DNA from: Reclinomonas americana ATCC 50394
Taxonomy: Eukaryota; Jakobida; Jakobea; Jakobida
DNA length: 27,285 bases
Direction: 5' to 3'
Assembly: GCA_048213135.1 (NCBI GenBank)
Contig: PS015144.1
Span: 35,125-62,409, forward strand
This document shows, one piece after another, positions 1-9,940 of this stretch. A program made the position numbers and the translations under genes. The notes under the pieces were generated by a model, which saw only the letters and a list, made by a program, of their open reading frames with translations, did not search any database and was not told the origin of the DNA. Numbering within the stretch: the stretch's first letter is position 1; each line of letters starts with the position of its first letter.

Positions 1-452
1 TGCAGATTGTGCAGGATCCGCGACCATTCGATGTGGTGTTTGCCGATCGTCGGGACTCGCTGGTGTATCTGACGAGTGAGAGCGAGCGCTGCATCACCGA
101 GTGGGCGCCGGAGCACGCGCCGGGTACCCCGTGCCCGGCCCCGCCGCGACCGCCACTACCGCCGGGCGGTGTTCTCACCTATCACGAGCTGCTGGAGGAC
201 GCTGGTCTGCTGGAGGCGGCACTCGAATCCGGTCGGGCCAGAGCTCCCATGACCGACGGCGACCCAGGTGCAGTCGAGCGCGTCGCGTACGTGCGTGCAT
301 TCATGCATGTGGAGTCTCTCACCCAGGATTGTATTTGCGTGTGCAGTGGACCTGCTGTCGCGACACCCGCACAATGGAGAGTGGGCGCTGAATCAGTTTG
401 GCGACGCGGCACGCACGCAAGATGCGGCCTTGATCGAGCATCGCTTTGGTGG
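1..452 (+). CDS. Partial gene resembling the C-terminal half of a TRMT10-type tRNA (guanine-9-N1) methyltransferase
   Basis: Open at the left edge and running into the gap at 453. Exon A is readable to 294, intron 295-346 (52 nt, gtgcat..gtgcag, phase 1), exon B 347-452. The product contains DSLVYLTSESE, which resembles the DLIYLTSDS strand of TRMT10 SPOUT domains. After the splice it reads AVERVAYVLDLLSRH..GEWAL, which resembles the C-terminal helix pattern AVxxVFEIILxxLxxxDWxxA of that family. A Pro-rich insert lies between them, and the expected GGxVD loop is not visible, so the protein is divergent or a further intron is hidden in the Pro-rich stretch. TRMT10 enzymes methylate N1 of G9 (or A9) in tRNA. 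The N-terminal half of such a gene is on the opposite strand across the gap. Identity is tentative. Confidence 0.4.
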
Positions 453-1269
453 NNNNNNNNNNNNNNNNNNNNNNNNNNNNNNNNNNNNNNNNNNNNNNNN
501 NNNNNNNNNNNNNNNNNNNNNNNNNNNNNNNNNNNNNNNNNNNNNNNNNNNNNNNNNNNNNNNNNNNNNNNNNNNNNNNNNNNNNNNNNNNNNNNNNNNN
601 NNNNNNNNNNNNNNNNNNNNNNNNNNNNNNNNNNNNNNNNNNNNNNNNNNNNNNNNNNNNNNNNNNNNNNNNNNNNNNNNNNNNNNNNNNNNNNNNNNNN
701 NNNNNNNNNNNNNNNNNNNNNNNNNNNNNNNNNNNNNNNNNNNNNNNNNNNNNNNNNNNNNNNNNNNNNNNNNNNNNNNNNNNNNNNNNNNNNNNNNNNN
801 NNNNNNNNNNNNNNNNNNNNNNNNNNNNNNNNNNNNNNNNNNNNNNNNNNNNNNNNNNNNNNNNNNNNNNNNNNNNNNNNNNNNNNNNNNNNNNNNNNNN
901 NNNNNNNNNNNNNNNNNNNNNNNNNNNNNNNNNNNNNNNNNNNNNNNNNNNNNNNNNNNNNNNNNNNNNNNNNNNNNNNNNNNNNNNNNNNNNNNNNNNN
1001 NNNNNNNNNNNNNNNNNNNNNNNNNNNNNNNNNNNNNNNNNNNNNNNNNNNNNNNNNNNNNNNNNNNNNNNNNNNNNNNNNNNNNNNNNNNNNNNNNNNN
1101 NNNNNNNNNNNNNNNNNNNNNNNNNNNNNNNNNNNNNNNNNNNNNNNNNNNNNNNNNNNNNNNNNNNNNNNNNNNNNNNNNNNNNNNNNNNNNNNNNNNN
1201 NNNNNNNNNNNNNNNNNNNNNNNNNNNNNNNNNNNNNNNNNNNNNNNNNNNNNNNNNNNNNNNNNNNNN
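453..1269. other. Assembly gap (817 N)
   Basis: Run of N separating two fragments that each resemble half of a TRMT10 gene but lie on opposite strands. Nothing can be read inside it. The join across it is suspect. Confidence 0.99.
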
Positions 1270-2010
1270 CGCGCGCACTCGACAGTCAGCACACACACGA
1301 GCAACGACTGGAAGAAGCGACGCCTCAACATTATGCGAGCACGTGGTCAGCGTGGACAGCCAGTGCTGCATGACGGGCGACACACTGCATGCAATCAGCG
1401 ACAGTGGCCGCGGTCCACGCGCCAGCGTCCCGTACGCCGAGCCCAGCTGCGCCACCAGACTGCGTATCTCCTTCTCCGTCATCATGTCGTCTGCCGTGCA
1501 CGCGAGTCACAAAAGACTGTTGCGCAGCACTGCACTCACTCTCACTCACTCACCAAACGAGCAGTCCCACGCGACAATCGGTGCCGCCAGGTTCTTCATG
1601 TACTCCAGTCGATCGAGACGCATAGACTCCGCCTCAATGTTGAGCAAGCGCGTCAGCCGCTGACCAGCATACATGCGTCGCTGGTCCTCTTTGGTGTGTG
1701 TGTGTGTGTGGGCGGTGTCAGTCACCGAAACAAGAGAAAATGCAACACTCGATGCACACACACCCTCACTCATGAGTGCCAATGCCTGTCGTGAAAGCTC
1801 CTTCTCGTGCGCCCTCTTCTCCTTTCGACGATCGCGTTCCTCCTTGCGTTTCACTGCAAATGTCTCGCGTTGACGAGCTGCGCGTGCGGCCTTCTTCTCG
1901 GCCTTGGTCAGACGACGAGCAGTCGCTGGTGGTGCATCCTCTCCACTGACTGCATCTGCATCTGCTGCAGCAGCAGCTGAGGGAGCAGCAGCTGAGGACT
2001 CGTCGCTCAT
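1270..2010 (-). CDS. TRMT10-type tRNA (guanine-9-N1) methyltransferase, N-terminal half
   Basis: Starts at ATG 2010 (MSDESSAAAPS). Exon 1 is 1770-2010 (an alternative donor at 1763 keeps the frame), intron to 1689, exon 2 1554-1688, intron 1491-1553, exon 3 from 1490 into the gap. An Ala/Lys/Arg/Glu-rich basic N-terminus of about 80 residues (RRLTKAEKKAARAARQ, KRKEERDRRKEKRAHEKE) leads into VAWDCSFDDMMTEKEI, which matches the first strand of the TRMT10 SPOUT methyltransferase domain (IDCSFDxxMxxKEI), then LRGPRPLSLI-like strand and loop sequence. About 199 residues are visible. The C-terminal SPOUT half with the cofactor knot is missing behind the gap. The last visible stretch may already contain intron. 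The family methylates position 9 of tRNAs in nucleus, cytosol or mitochondria. Family call is good; completeness is not. Confidence 0.72.
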
Positions 2011-2127
2011 TGATTGAATGATGTGGGGACGGGACGGAAGTACAACACCGTGAAGTTCTTAGTTTACGCTCCCCCACCACCTCTCTCCAAACTTAGAGGG
2101 AAACCTACACTTCCCCTCGCACTATTA
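2011..2127. other. Short spacer between two co-oriented minus-strand genes
   Basis: 117 bp between the stop of the orphan gene (2128) and the ATG at 2010. It must hold the 3' end of the former and the promoter/5' leader of the latter. The orphan ends in consecutive TAA, TAA and TAG codons (2122-2130). No other element is recognised. Confidence 0.6.
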
Positions 2128-4995
2128 TTAGTCAAAGCCGCTACCACCACCGCCGCCGCCGCCACCACCGCAGCTTCCGTGATCGCTGTTGCCGCAGCTG
2201 TCGTCGACAATGCGATGGTGTGATGCGCCACCGCCACTGCCACCAATGGTGTTTGGTGTGCGTGGCGGGCCCGAGACGGCCGCCGCAGCCTTGCGGTTGG
2301 CCTTGCCCAGGATACGCGACGACTTGTGCAGCTGCTCGATGCCTTCCGGATCGCCCGACGACGCCACCGACGAGCACTTGCCGAGCGACGTTGGTGTGTC
2401 GGAACGGTGCGACATTGGTGCCTCGGAGAACACGGCACCACCGCCGCCACCACCAATCGATGCGCCGACTGTCGTTGCAGCTGCGCCACCGTCGGCGCGT
2501 GCGTGTGCCAGTGCGTCTGCGGCGGAGCGGAATCCTGGTGTGACGGCACCACCGCCGGCCTCCTCGCCGTCTTCGTCGCCGTCGCCGACGCCACCCAGCA
2601 CGCTGCCGGGTCTCAGCCACGGATCCTCCTCCTCAATGTCACGGTTGGTGCGCGGCGCAAAGGCCACACTGTATTGCGCCTCCAGCACTCCGTCGAGCCA
2701 ATTCTGCACGAGTGAGAGAGAGATGAGTAAAAGCGAGAAAGGATGAGTGTGTGTGAGAGAAAGCAAACGCACCCTGCAGCTGGAGAATCGCAGTTTCTCG
2801 GGCATCACCGAGGCGGGCACAGTCACGCGAACAACAAAGCGACCGGGGTTGACGGCAAACTCTGCTGGCACAATGCTCGCCACGCTGTCCCTTCTCTTTG
2901 ATGAACAGTACCGTCCGTGGTCGTCCAACATTAATGAGCGCAGCTGTGTCGTGGCGCAATAGTGAGCAGCCGACAAGAGGAAGACCACCCCAAAAAACAC
3001 CCACGCAACACTCACCTGTTTGCTCGACTGCGACGCGTACTCGTCGCCGCACCCGTCCTGCTCCTCGGCCTCCTCGTTGCGTGTGACGCCCTTCAGACCG
3101 TCGCGAAGAATGACCAACGTCTTCCTTCCGTACGACTGCGCACTCCTGCCCGACATGGCAGACGGCGTGTCGGCACCAGTCGATGCTCTGTACATATTGT
3201 TTAAGTCGGCGACAACATGCTACTGCTGGCAGTTCACGGCAACGCAACGTGGCAATCTCCTCCGTGTAGGCTCTCCTGTGTCCGCGAATGGGTGGCAGGC
3301 GCTTCTTCGAATCATCGGGAGTGGCGGCCAAGCGGGCACTGCCGCTGGCCGCCAAGAAGAACGGCACGTCGCCGAGTGCCGGTGGCTCACCCCACTCAAT
3401 CGCATCCGGCACCGGCAGCTTGTCGCGGGCCCAGCGATTGCGCGCCGACAGCACCTTCATCAGGTCGCTGCCCTTGCATCGCCACGACGGAAGTCCGTTA
3501 AAGTTGCGCGGCGACGCCGGCGCCGCCACAGCCTCAATCATACTGTGCGACGACGCGCCCGCATCGGCATCGTAGTCGGTCGAGTCGCCGGCATCGCAGT
3601 CCAGCAGGTCGTCCGACAAGTCGCTCGTCGACTGATCGTCGCGCGACAGCCGCCGAGCATTCTGCGGTGGCGATCCACCAGGTGCCAGAGTCGCACCTCC
3701 ACTGGCGCCGACAGCGTTCAGTGGGGGCGCGAAGCGGCTCTTCTGTCGCTCCGCCGCAAACAGGTTTGACGAGTCGCGCCGTGTCAGGTACGACAGACCG
3801 ACACGATGCGCGCGCCCGGCGACCGCATTGGCAATAGATCCGCGGAAGGCTCCGTTGCCGCCAATGGCCACGGTGCCGCCGGCGGGTGCCAACTGCGGCT
3901 GATTCAACAGCAGCTTTTTCAGCTGATCGTGATCGACGGCGACCGGCACCGGCGCCACCGACGGCATGGTCGGCGGCGACACAACAGCCACCGTGGCGAG
4001 CGTGGCAGCCGCCGTCGGTGGCGATGTCGCGGCCGCCGACGCCAACGCCGGAATCACTCGTGACGGAGGCCGATTGCGTCCACCAGCCGCCGGCTGCCGC
4101 GGCGACTGAGCCACCGATCCGTGACCACCGCCGGTGGAGGGTNNNNNNNNNNNNNNNNNNNNNNNNNNNNNNNNNNNNNNNNNNNNNNNNNNNNNNNNNN
4201 NNNNNNNNNNNNNNNNNNNNNNNNNNNNNNNNNNNNNNNNNNNNNNNNNNNNNNNNNNNNNNNNNNNNNNNNNNNNNNNNNNNNNNNNNNNNNNNNNNNN
4301 NNNNNNNNNNNNNNNNNNNNNNNNNNNNNNNNNNNNNNNNNNNNNNNNNNNNNNNNNNNNNNNNNNNNNNNNNNNNNNNNNNNNNNNNNNNNNNNNNNNN
4401 NNNNNNNNNNNNNNNNNNNNNNNNNNNNNNNNNNNNNNNNNNNNNNNNNNNNNNNNNNNNNNNNNNNNNNNNNNNNNNNNNNNNNNNNNNNNNNNNNNNN
4501 NNNNNNNNNNNNNNNNNNNNNNNNNNNNNNNNNNNNNNNNNNNNNNNNNNNNNNNNNNNNNNNNNNNNNNNNNNNNNNNNNNNNNNNNNNNNNNNNNGAC
4601 CCGGTACTGGCACCGCCCAGCGGCGACGTCGAGGCACTGCCAACCACACTGCGCGCCAACGGACGCACCATGGACGCCGTCGACGGTCGAATCGGTGGCA
4701 CATGCTGCAACGAAGATGCCGACGACGACGATGCAGGCGGTTGCTGCTGCTGCTGTTGCTGCTGCTGCTGCGACAAGGACGAAGGCGCCGCCAGTGGCGG
4801 CAACGCATCGGATAATGCGCCGCGCGATCCTTTGGGCGACGACGGTGCCGACTGCATGCGCAGCGCCGCCCGTCGTCGCGAATCGCTCGGCAGTGGCGAC
4901 ACATCGCGACGAATCGACTGCCGTCGCGGAAGCACATTTGTGGCCGATGCTCCCGTCGCTCCTGTTCCCGCACTCATACTGCCCGTGCTACTCAT
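2128..4995 (-). CDS. Large low-complexity protein of unknown function (orphan)
   Basis: ATG 4995, stop TAA 2128-2130. Exon 1 is 4995 down to 3249, interrupted by the 455-N gap. Introns are 3188-3248 (gttgcg donor), 2944-3015 and 2704-2772. Exons 2-4 are 3016-3187, 2773-2943 and 2128-2703, and all phases agree. The N-terminus is Ser/Ala/Pro/Arg-rich with a Gln run encoded by CAG/CTG repeats at about 4740-4772. After the gap come more Ala/Pro-rich sequence, an acidic Ser/Asp patch (STSDLSDDLLDCDAGDSTD), and a more ordered block containing WARDKLPVPDAIEWGEPP, GRKTLVILRDGLKGV and FVVRVTVPASVMPEKLRF. The C-terminus is Gly-rich. The frames on the two sides of the gap differ, so an intron lies in the gap or its length is only an estimate. 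I recognise no family. The ordered segments may form a small beta-rich domain in an otherwise disordered, phosphorylatable protein. Confidence 0.7.
4143..4597. other. Assembly gap (455 N) inside the orphan gene
   Basis: Both flanks are open coding sequence of the minus-strand orphan gene, but in different frames. Confidence 0.99.
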
Positions 4996-5562
4996 GGTGG
5001 TGGCGGCGCCTATCGATCCGCGTGATAGCGGNNNNNNNNNNNNNNNNNNNNTCGGGTTATGCGCGGCCGCCGATCGGCCATGGTCCCCAACGAAAAAGCT
5101 ACACTGCTCGACAACACATGAACAAACGACGATACTGACACACGGCGTAATAAAAAGAGCGACACCAACCTTTCAACGAGATGCTGACTTGCTTGTTGAT
5201 GCTTCTGCTGCGTGTGTGTGTCCAATCAATCAATGTCACACGCCCACCCACTAACACACAAATTAACGACGTGCACTGTGTCTACGCTCTCACGTCTGCG
5301 ATTACTCTGTAACTTTTTTGCGGTTCCTCCAGTGAGAAACCGCAAAAAACTCGAAAACCGCTCATCGAATCACACACACTCTCTCTCTTGTCACTGCCAT
5401 CCCGCACAGCACACTCATTCTCTCTCTCTCTCTCTCTCTCTCTTTCTGAGCGTGCGTGTGCACGGCCTTCGCGACAGGAAAGGCACGCGGCCACGAGAAT
5501 CCACCGTTCCGTCCCGGCCAACGGAGCAAGATACTGGTGATTGATTGTGATTGCAACACAGA
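4996..5562. promoter_or_regulatory. Divergent intergenic region (orphan gene / P450 reductase), with a 20-N gap and a (CT)n tract
   Basis: About 570 bp between two divergent start codons (4995 minus, 5563 plus), so both promoters must lie here. Contents: the 20-N gap at 5032-5051, an AT-richer stretch at about 5090-5300, a (TC)n microsatellite at about 5420-5444, and a GC-rich leader before 5563. No TATA box or other defined motif can be supported. Confidence 0.55.
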
Positions 5563-8115
5563 ATGGCAGACGTTGCTGCCAGCGACAATGTGGTGGTGAT
5601 TGCTGTGAGCGTGGTCGTTGGCCTGCTCTTTGGATTGTGGTTCCTCTTTAATCGCTTCCGGTGAGCGCTTTTGTTTTTTCTTTGTTTTTGTGTGTGCAGA
5701 TGTGCACATTCACACACACTTCGCTCAAACGCAAAACTCACCTTCTCTCTTTCTCCCGTGGTGTGTGTGTGTGTACAGTGGTGGCAGCTCGTCGACAGCA
5801 GGCGGCTCTGGCACCAAGCAGGCGAGTTCTGCGCACAGCTCGTTGCCAGCAGATGCACCCTCATTGCCCGTGTTGCACGGGACGCAGGTGTGTTTGCATG
5901 CGCAAGCCTCAGTGTGTGAGAGAGAGGGGGGAGATAGAGCGAGAAGATAGAGAAAGAACAGACAGTGCATCTCTGTGAAGAAGATCATCTCCGCTCTGAT
6001 GAAATGAGCACCCTCGTTGCCCGTGCTGCACGGGACGCAGGTGTGTTTGCATGCGCAAGCTTCAGTATGCATGAGAAAGAGAGAGAGCCAAGTAGAGAAA
6101 GCGCACATCTGTCTGTGAGAAGATCATCTCCGCTGTGGTGTGAGTCATGACACGTGTTTTGCGCGCGCACAGTTCGGCACTGCGCAGCGATTTGCCGAGG
6201 CGCTTGCTCGCGAGGGCCGCAAGAACATGTTTGCGGCGCAGGCGGTGGATCTGGCCGAGTACCCGACCGGCTCGTTGTGTGACGAGAAGCAAGTGGTGCT
6301 GGTGATGGCGTCGTATGGCGAGGGTGAGCCGACGGACAATGCGCGCGACTTTTACTCGTGGCTCTTTAGCGACCAAGTCGGGTCGCTGGCCGGTCTCAAG
6401 TACACGCTCTTCTCGCTCGGTGACTCCACGTACAAACATTTCCATCAGGTCGGTCGCTTGGTGGATCAGCGCCTGCAGCAGCTCGGCGCGCAGTGCATGT
6501 TTGCGCGTGGCGAAGGCGATGCGCATGTGGGGTGCGTGTGGATTGTCGTCTTGTGCGTCGCGCATCCCCACCTGCTCACTGTCTCTCTCTTCTGTAGGCT
6601 GGAGGACGATTTCGTGGAGTGGTGTGCACGAATGTGGCCTGCACTGTGCCAGCAGTTTGGCACCACATTCACACCTCCCGACGACTTGTTGCGTCCTCCT
6701 GCTTCTTTTTTGCGCTCGTCTTCGAGAACCGACAAAGACTTGTGCAGGAAACCACTGTACACCATTCGTGAGCTGGAGGAGGAGAACGCCAACGTGCGCG
6801 TCTTCCCCTTCTCCGAGAGCTTCACCTCCAAGTTCCCGTACTGGGGCCGCGTGTTGGCCAACCGCGAGCTGCTGCACACCACCGACGGGCGGTCGACGGT
6901 GCACGTGGAGATTGAGTCGCCCGGCGTCAACATGCGTTATCAGGCCGGCGATCACCTCGGTGTGGTGCCGGCCAACGAGGACGAACTGGTTGAGCTGTAT
7001 GCGCGTCGTCTGGGCGTGGCCGACAAGCTCGATCGCATCGTCATGGTGGACCGTGTGGAAGGTGTGTGCGCAGGGAAGGGAAAAAGGGATGCACGAGTTG
7101 ACGCTCACTCCTTTTTTTCTCTTCCGGCAGAGGACCTCAAGAACCTGTTCCCTGTGCGACGCACGACCTACCGCCAGATTCTCAAGTGGTACCTCGACCT
7201 CACTGGTGTCGCCAAGAAGGAGCTGCTGAATGTGTTGGCGCACTACACGATGGACGAGCGAGAGAAGACGACGCTGCAGCTGTGGGGCTCGACCACGGAG
7301 GAGGGCAAGGTGAGTGTCCCTTCAAAAGTGTTCTCTCCGCATTGGTTGCTGACGCAAGGGCGGGCTCAGGCGGCGTACGATCATCACGTCAAGCGACAGT
7401 ACAAGATCCTCCTGGAGATTCTGCACGACTTCCCTCACGTGAAGCCGGACCTGGGTCACCTGTTCCAGGTGATGCCGAAGCAGCTGCCGCGCTACTACTC
7501 GATCGGTTCCGACTACGCGGTGGACACGTGGTCGAACCGCATCCAGATGACGGTGGCCGTGGTGAAGCATGTGTCGCCGACGGGCCGCGTCGCCAACGGC
7601 GTGACGTCGTCGTTCTTGCAGAGATTGAAGCCGACGATAGACGAGGTGCCGATCTTTGTGAGGAAGAGCACTTTCCACCTGCCCAAGGATCCGTCGGTGC
7701 CGGTGGTGATGATTGGGCCGGGCACGGGTCTGGCGCCGTTTATGGGATTCCTGGCGCGGAGGCAGCATGATGTTAACAAGGGTGAGGGGTAGGGTAAAAG
7801 GGGAAGGGGGTAGAGAGGGGAAGAGAGGGGGAAGGGGGTAAAGGGGGAGGGGGGAGAGAGGGGAGGGGAGAGGGAGGTTGAATTAGGGGGAAGAGAGGGG
7901 AAAGAGGTGAGTGAAAGAGTCCTACAGAGGGGACACACCGAGATGAATGTTGTAGGTGCGCAAAGTCATTTTCCTGCTTTGGTGTCTGTTTGTCTCCTAT
8001 TATCGTATTAGTATAGAAGGCATGCATGTGATCGTCGGTAGCTGTTCATTGTTGTGCCTTGTGTCGGAATTTGTTCTCAACATCTACAGCCCTTGAACAA
8101 TGTTAGTGCACTTCG

Positions 8116-8205
<90 letters not shown>

Positions 8206-9646
8206 NNNNNNNNNNNNNNNNNNNNNNNNNNNNNNNNNNNNNNNNNNNNNNNNNNNNNNNNNNNNNNNNNNNNNNNNNNNNNNNNNNNNNNNNNNNNNNN
8301 NNNNNNNNNNNNNNNNNNNNNNNNNNNNNNNNNNNNNNNNNNNNNNNNNNNNNNNNNNNNNNNNNNNNNNNNNNNNNNNNNNNNNNNNNNNNNNNNNNNN
8401 NNNNNNNNNNNNNNNNNNNNNNNNNNNNNNNNNNNNNNNNNNNNNNNNNNNNNNNNNNNNNNNNNNNNNNNNNNNNNNNNNNNNNNNNNNNNNNNNNNNN
8501 NNTGTGAGAGTTGTTGTGATCGCTGGTTACTGTTCGTTGTGTGTGACTTAGTTGTGTGTGTCGAGGTTTGTTCTCGACATCGGCAACCGTCTAATTATTG
8601 TTAGTTTGCACGCGAGTGTTGGTGATCAGTGGTTGCTGTTCATCGTTGTGGACATCCTTTGAACAGTTTGAGTTGAAGAAGAAGAAGAAGGAGAGCACAC
8701 GAGACTTGCTGGTGGTTGCCGGTAGCATGTCGTTGTTGTGTAGGAGTCGTTGTGTTCTGTGTAGGGATTTGACAATTCACTAAAACAGTTGGAGGTGAAG
8801 AAGTGCACTTGAGACTTGTTGCTTGGCCTGGTGTCTGTGTCTTGATTTGTGCTTTATTCTCCAACCTTGACAAGCCTTGAACCGTGTTAGGTGGTAGAGA
8901 AATGCACACGAGACTTGTTGGCGATCACTTGTGCCTTGTGTCTTTGTTTCCTGAGTCGGTATTTTTCACGTCGACAGCTCTCTCAACAGATTTAGTTAAA
9001 CGTGCACATGAGACTGTTGCACTGGTTGCAGCTCCTTGGTGTGGATGGGTCGTTGTGTTCCGTATAGGGCTTTGTCTCCACATCGACAGCTCTCTGTGTA
9101 GTCCGAGTTGAAGAGAAGAGCACACGAGACTTGTTGGCGCTCACTGGTTGCACCGTTGTTGCGCAGAATCGTTTTCCTCACTCTTTTTTTCTGGCCCACA
9201 GGCGAACCTGTCGGCCCTGGCACCCTCTTCTTTGGCTGCCGCAAATCCGCGGAAGACTACCTGTACCGAGAGGAGATTGAGAACTACAAGCGCAACGGAG
9301 CCATCACCAACCTGTTTGTGGCCTTCTCGCGCGAGCAGCAATCCAAGGTCTACGTGCAGGATCTGATGCTGCAGAACGGCCATGTGATTATGGAGGCGCT
9401 CGACAACAATGGCTACATTTATGTGTGCGGGTGAGTGCATCGTTGGCGTGGTCATTTGGCCTGTTTGTTGTCGCCTGACGCGCTTGGTCGACTGTTAGTG
9501 ATGCTCGCCACATGGCCGTGGACGTGGAGAACACACTGATCCGCATTGTTTCCGAGTCACGGCGTGTGTCACCGGCTGAGGCGCAGGAGTTCTTGGAGGG
9601 ACTCACCGGCAAGCGGTACTTGCGAGATGTGTGGTCGCCCAGCTGA
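5563..9646 (+). CDS. NADPH-cytochrome P450 reductase
   Basis: Membrane-bound diflavin reductase passing electrons from NADPH via FAD and FMN to cytochromes P450 (for example sterol 14-demethylase) on the ER surface. Eight exons with consistent phases: 5563-5660, 5779-5887, 6173-6531, 6598-7061, 7131-7309, 7370-7781, 9202-9430, 9499-9646; 665 residues, the usual family length. Residues 10-29 are an N-terminal membrane anchor (VVVIAVSVVVGLLFGLWFLF). The FMN phosphate loop LHGTQ/FGTA is at 65-73, split exactly by intron 2. ASYGEGEPTDNARDFY and FSLGDSTYKHF complete the flavodoxin domain. FAD motifs RYYS (444-447) and GVTSS (480-484) are present, as are the NADPH motifs GPGTG (519-523), FFGCR and YVCGDA. 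The C-terminal Trp that stacks on FAD is W662 in DVWSPS. Intron 6 (1420 nt) is exceptionally long and repeat-filled. The anchor argues against methionine synthase reductase or other soluble diflavin enzymes. Confidence 0.95.
5855..6145 (+). repeat. Tandem duplication spanning an exon end and intron start in the reductase gene
   Basis: The sequence around the end of exon 2 and its 5' splice site (from 5855) recurs 153 bp downstream (from 6008), nearly base for base over about 57 bp. The repeat includes the coding end for the FMN loop and the gtgtgtttgcatgcgcaag donor region. The following AGAAGATCATCTCCGCT also recurs (about 5983 and 6119). The second copy lies wholly inside intron 2 and carries a duplicate donor. 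Confidence 0.9.
7782..7910 (+). repeat. G-rich tract at the start of the long reductase intron
   Basis: About 130 nt made almost entirely of runs of three to five G separated by A, AGA or TA, on the transcribed-sense strand. Such spacing can form G-quadruplexes in the pre-mRNA. It lies directly after a phase-1 donor (gtgagg). Confidence 0.75.
8117..8205 (+). repeat. (TG)n microsatellite
   Basis: Uninterrupted TG dinucleotides for over 80 bp, running into the assembly gap. Any open frame here (Cys-Val repeats) is an artefact of the repeat. Confidence 0.97.
8206..8502. other. Assembly gap (297 N) in reductase intron 6
   Basis: Starts inside the (TG)n tract. Flanks are intronic minisatellite on the right and TG repeat on the left. 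Confidence 0.99.
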
Positions 9647-9940
9647 GAGTTGGGAGAGAGAGAGAGAGAGAGGGATGACGATAGACATTGTTTTTGTGGA
9701 GTGGGGAGAGAGGACGGCAATGTGTATACTTTTGTTGCGGGCTGCGGGATTAAAAGAAGGAGTGCAGCTTTTTATTCGTCACGCTTGGAACGTCGGCGTC
9801 CGCCTACAAAGCTTGTCCCACCACATTTTTCGCGCGAACCCTCTGAGCGAACGTTACTCGACTTTCACCTCCATCTCCACCGCTGACCACCACCTACCAA
9901 CCAACACCCCCAACCCCCAACCCCCAACAACCACCGCATC
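9647..9940. other. Intergenic spacer with (GA)n and a C-rich heptamer repeat
   Basis: 294 bp between the reductase stop and the next candidate ATG. It holds a (GA)n run just after the stop (about 9653-9672) and three perfect CCCCCAA units at 9907-9927 shortly before the ATG at 9941. No promoter motif is clear. Confidence 0.5.

Larger units (their letters stand above)
8030..9165 (+). repeat. Diverged ~100-115-bp minisatellite inside intron 6 of the reductase gene
   Basis: Recurring blocks share a core of CACTGGTTGC-like sequence, then TTGTTGTG, then TCGACAGC, then a variant of GAGTTGAAGAAGAGCACACG and AGACTTGTTGG. Copies begin at about 8030, 8510, 8625, 8711, 8820, 8922, 9019 and 9137. The GAGACTTG ends are the clearest match (about 8701, 8811, 8909, 9010, 9126). 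A (TG)n run and a 297-N gap interrupt the array. Confidence 0.75.

Noticed and set aside
2128-2130. TAA/TAG read as sense codons (alternative genetic code), which would fuse the orphan to TRMT10
   Set aside because: Long conserved exons such as the reductase and the 886-codon WD40 exon contain no in-frame TAA or TAG, and tandem stops look like a normal end.
8054-8205. Open frame with Cys-Val repeats
   Set aside because: It is a translation of the (TG)n microsatellite and runs into N.
8600-9165. CRISPR-like repeat-spacer array
   Set aside because: Units are diverged along their whole length, there are no conserved short repeats with unique spacers, and the array lies inside a spliced intron of a eukaryotic gene.
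9907-9927. CCCCCAA repeats as a telomeric seed
   Set aside because: Only three units, internal to a gene-dense region, next to a start codon; more likely a simple leader repeat.
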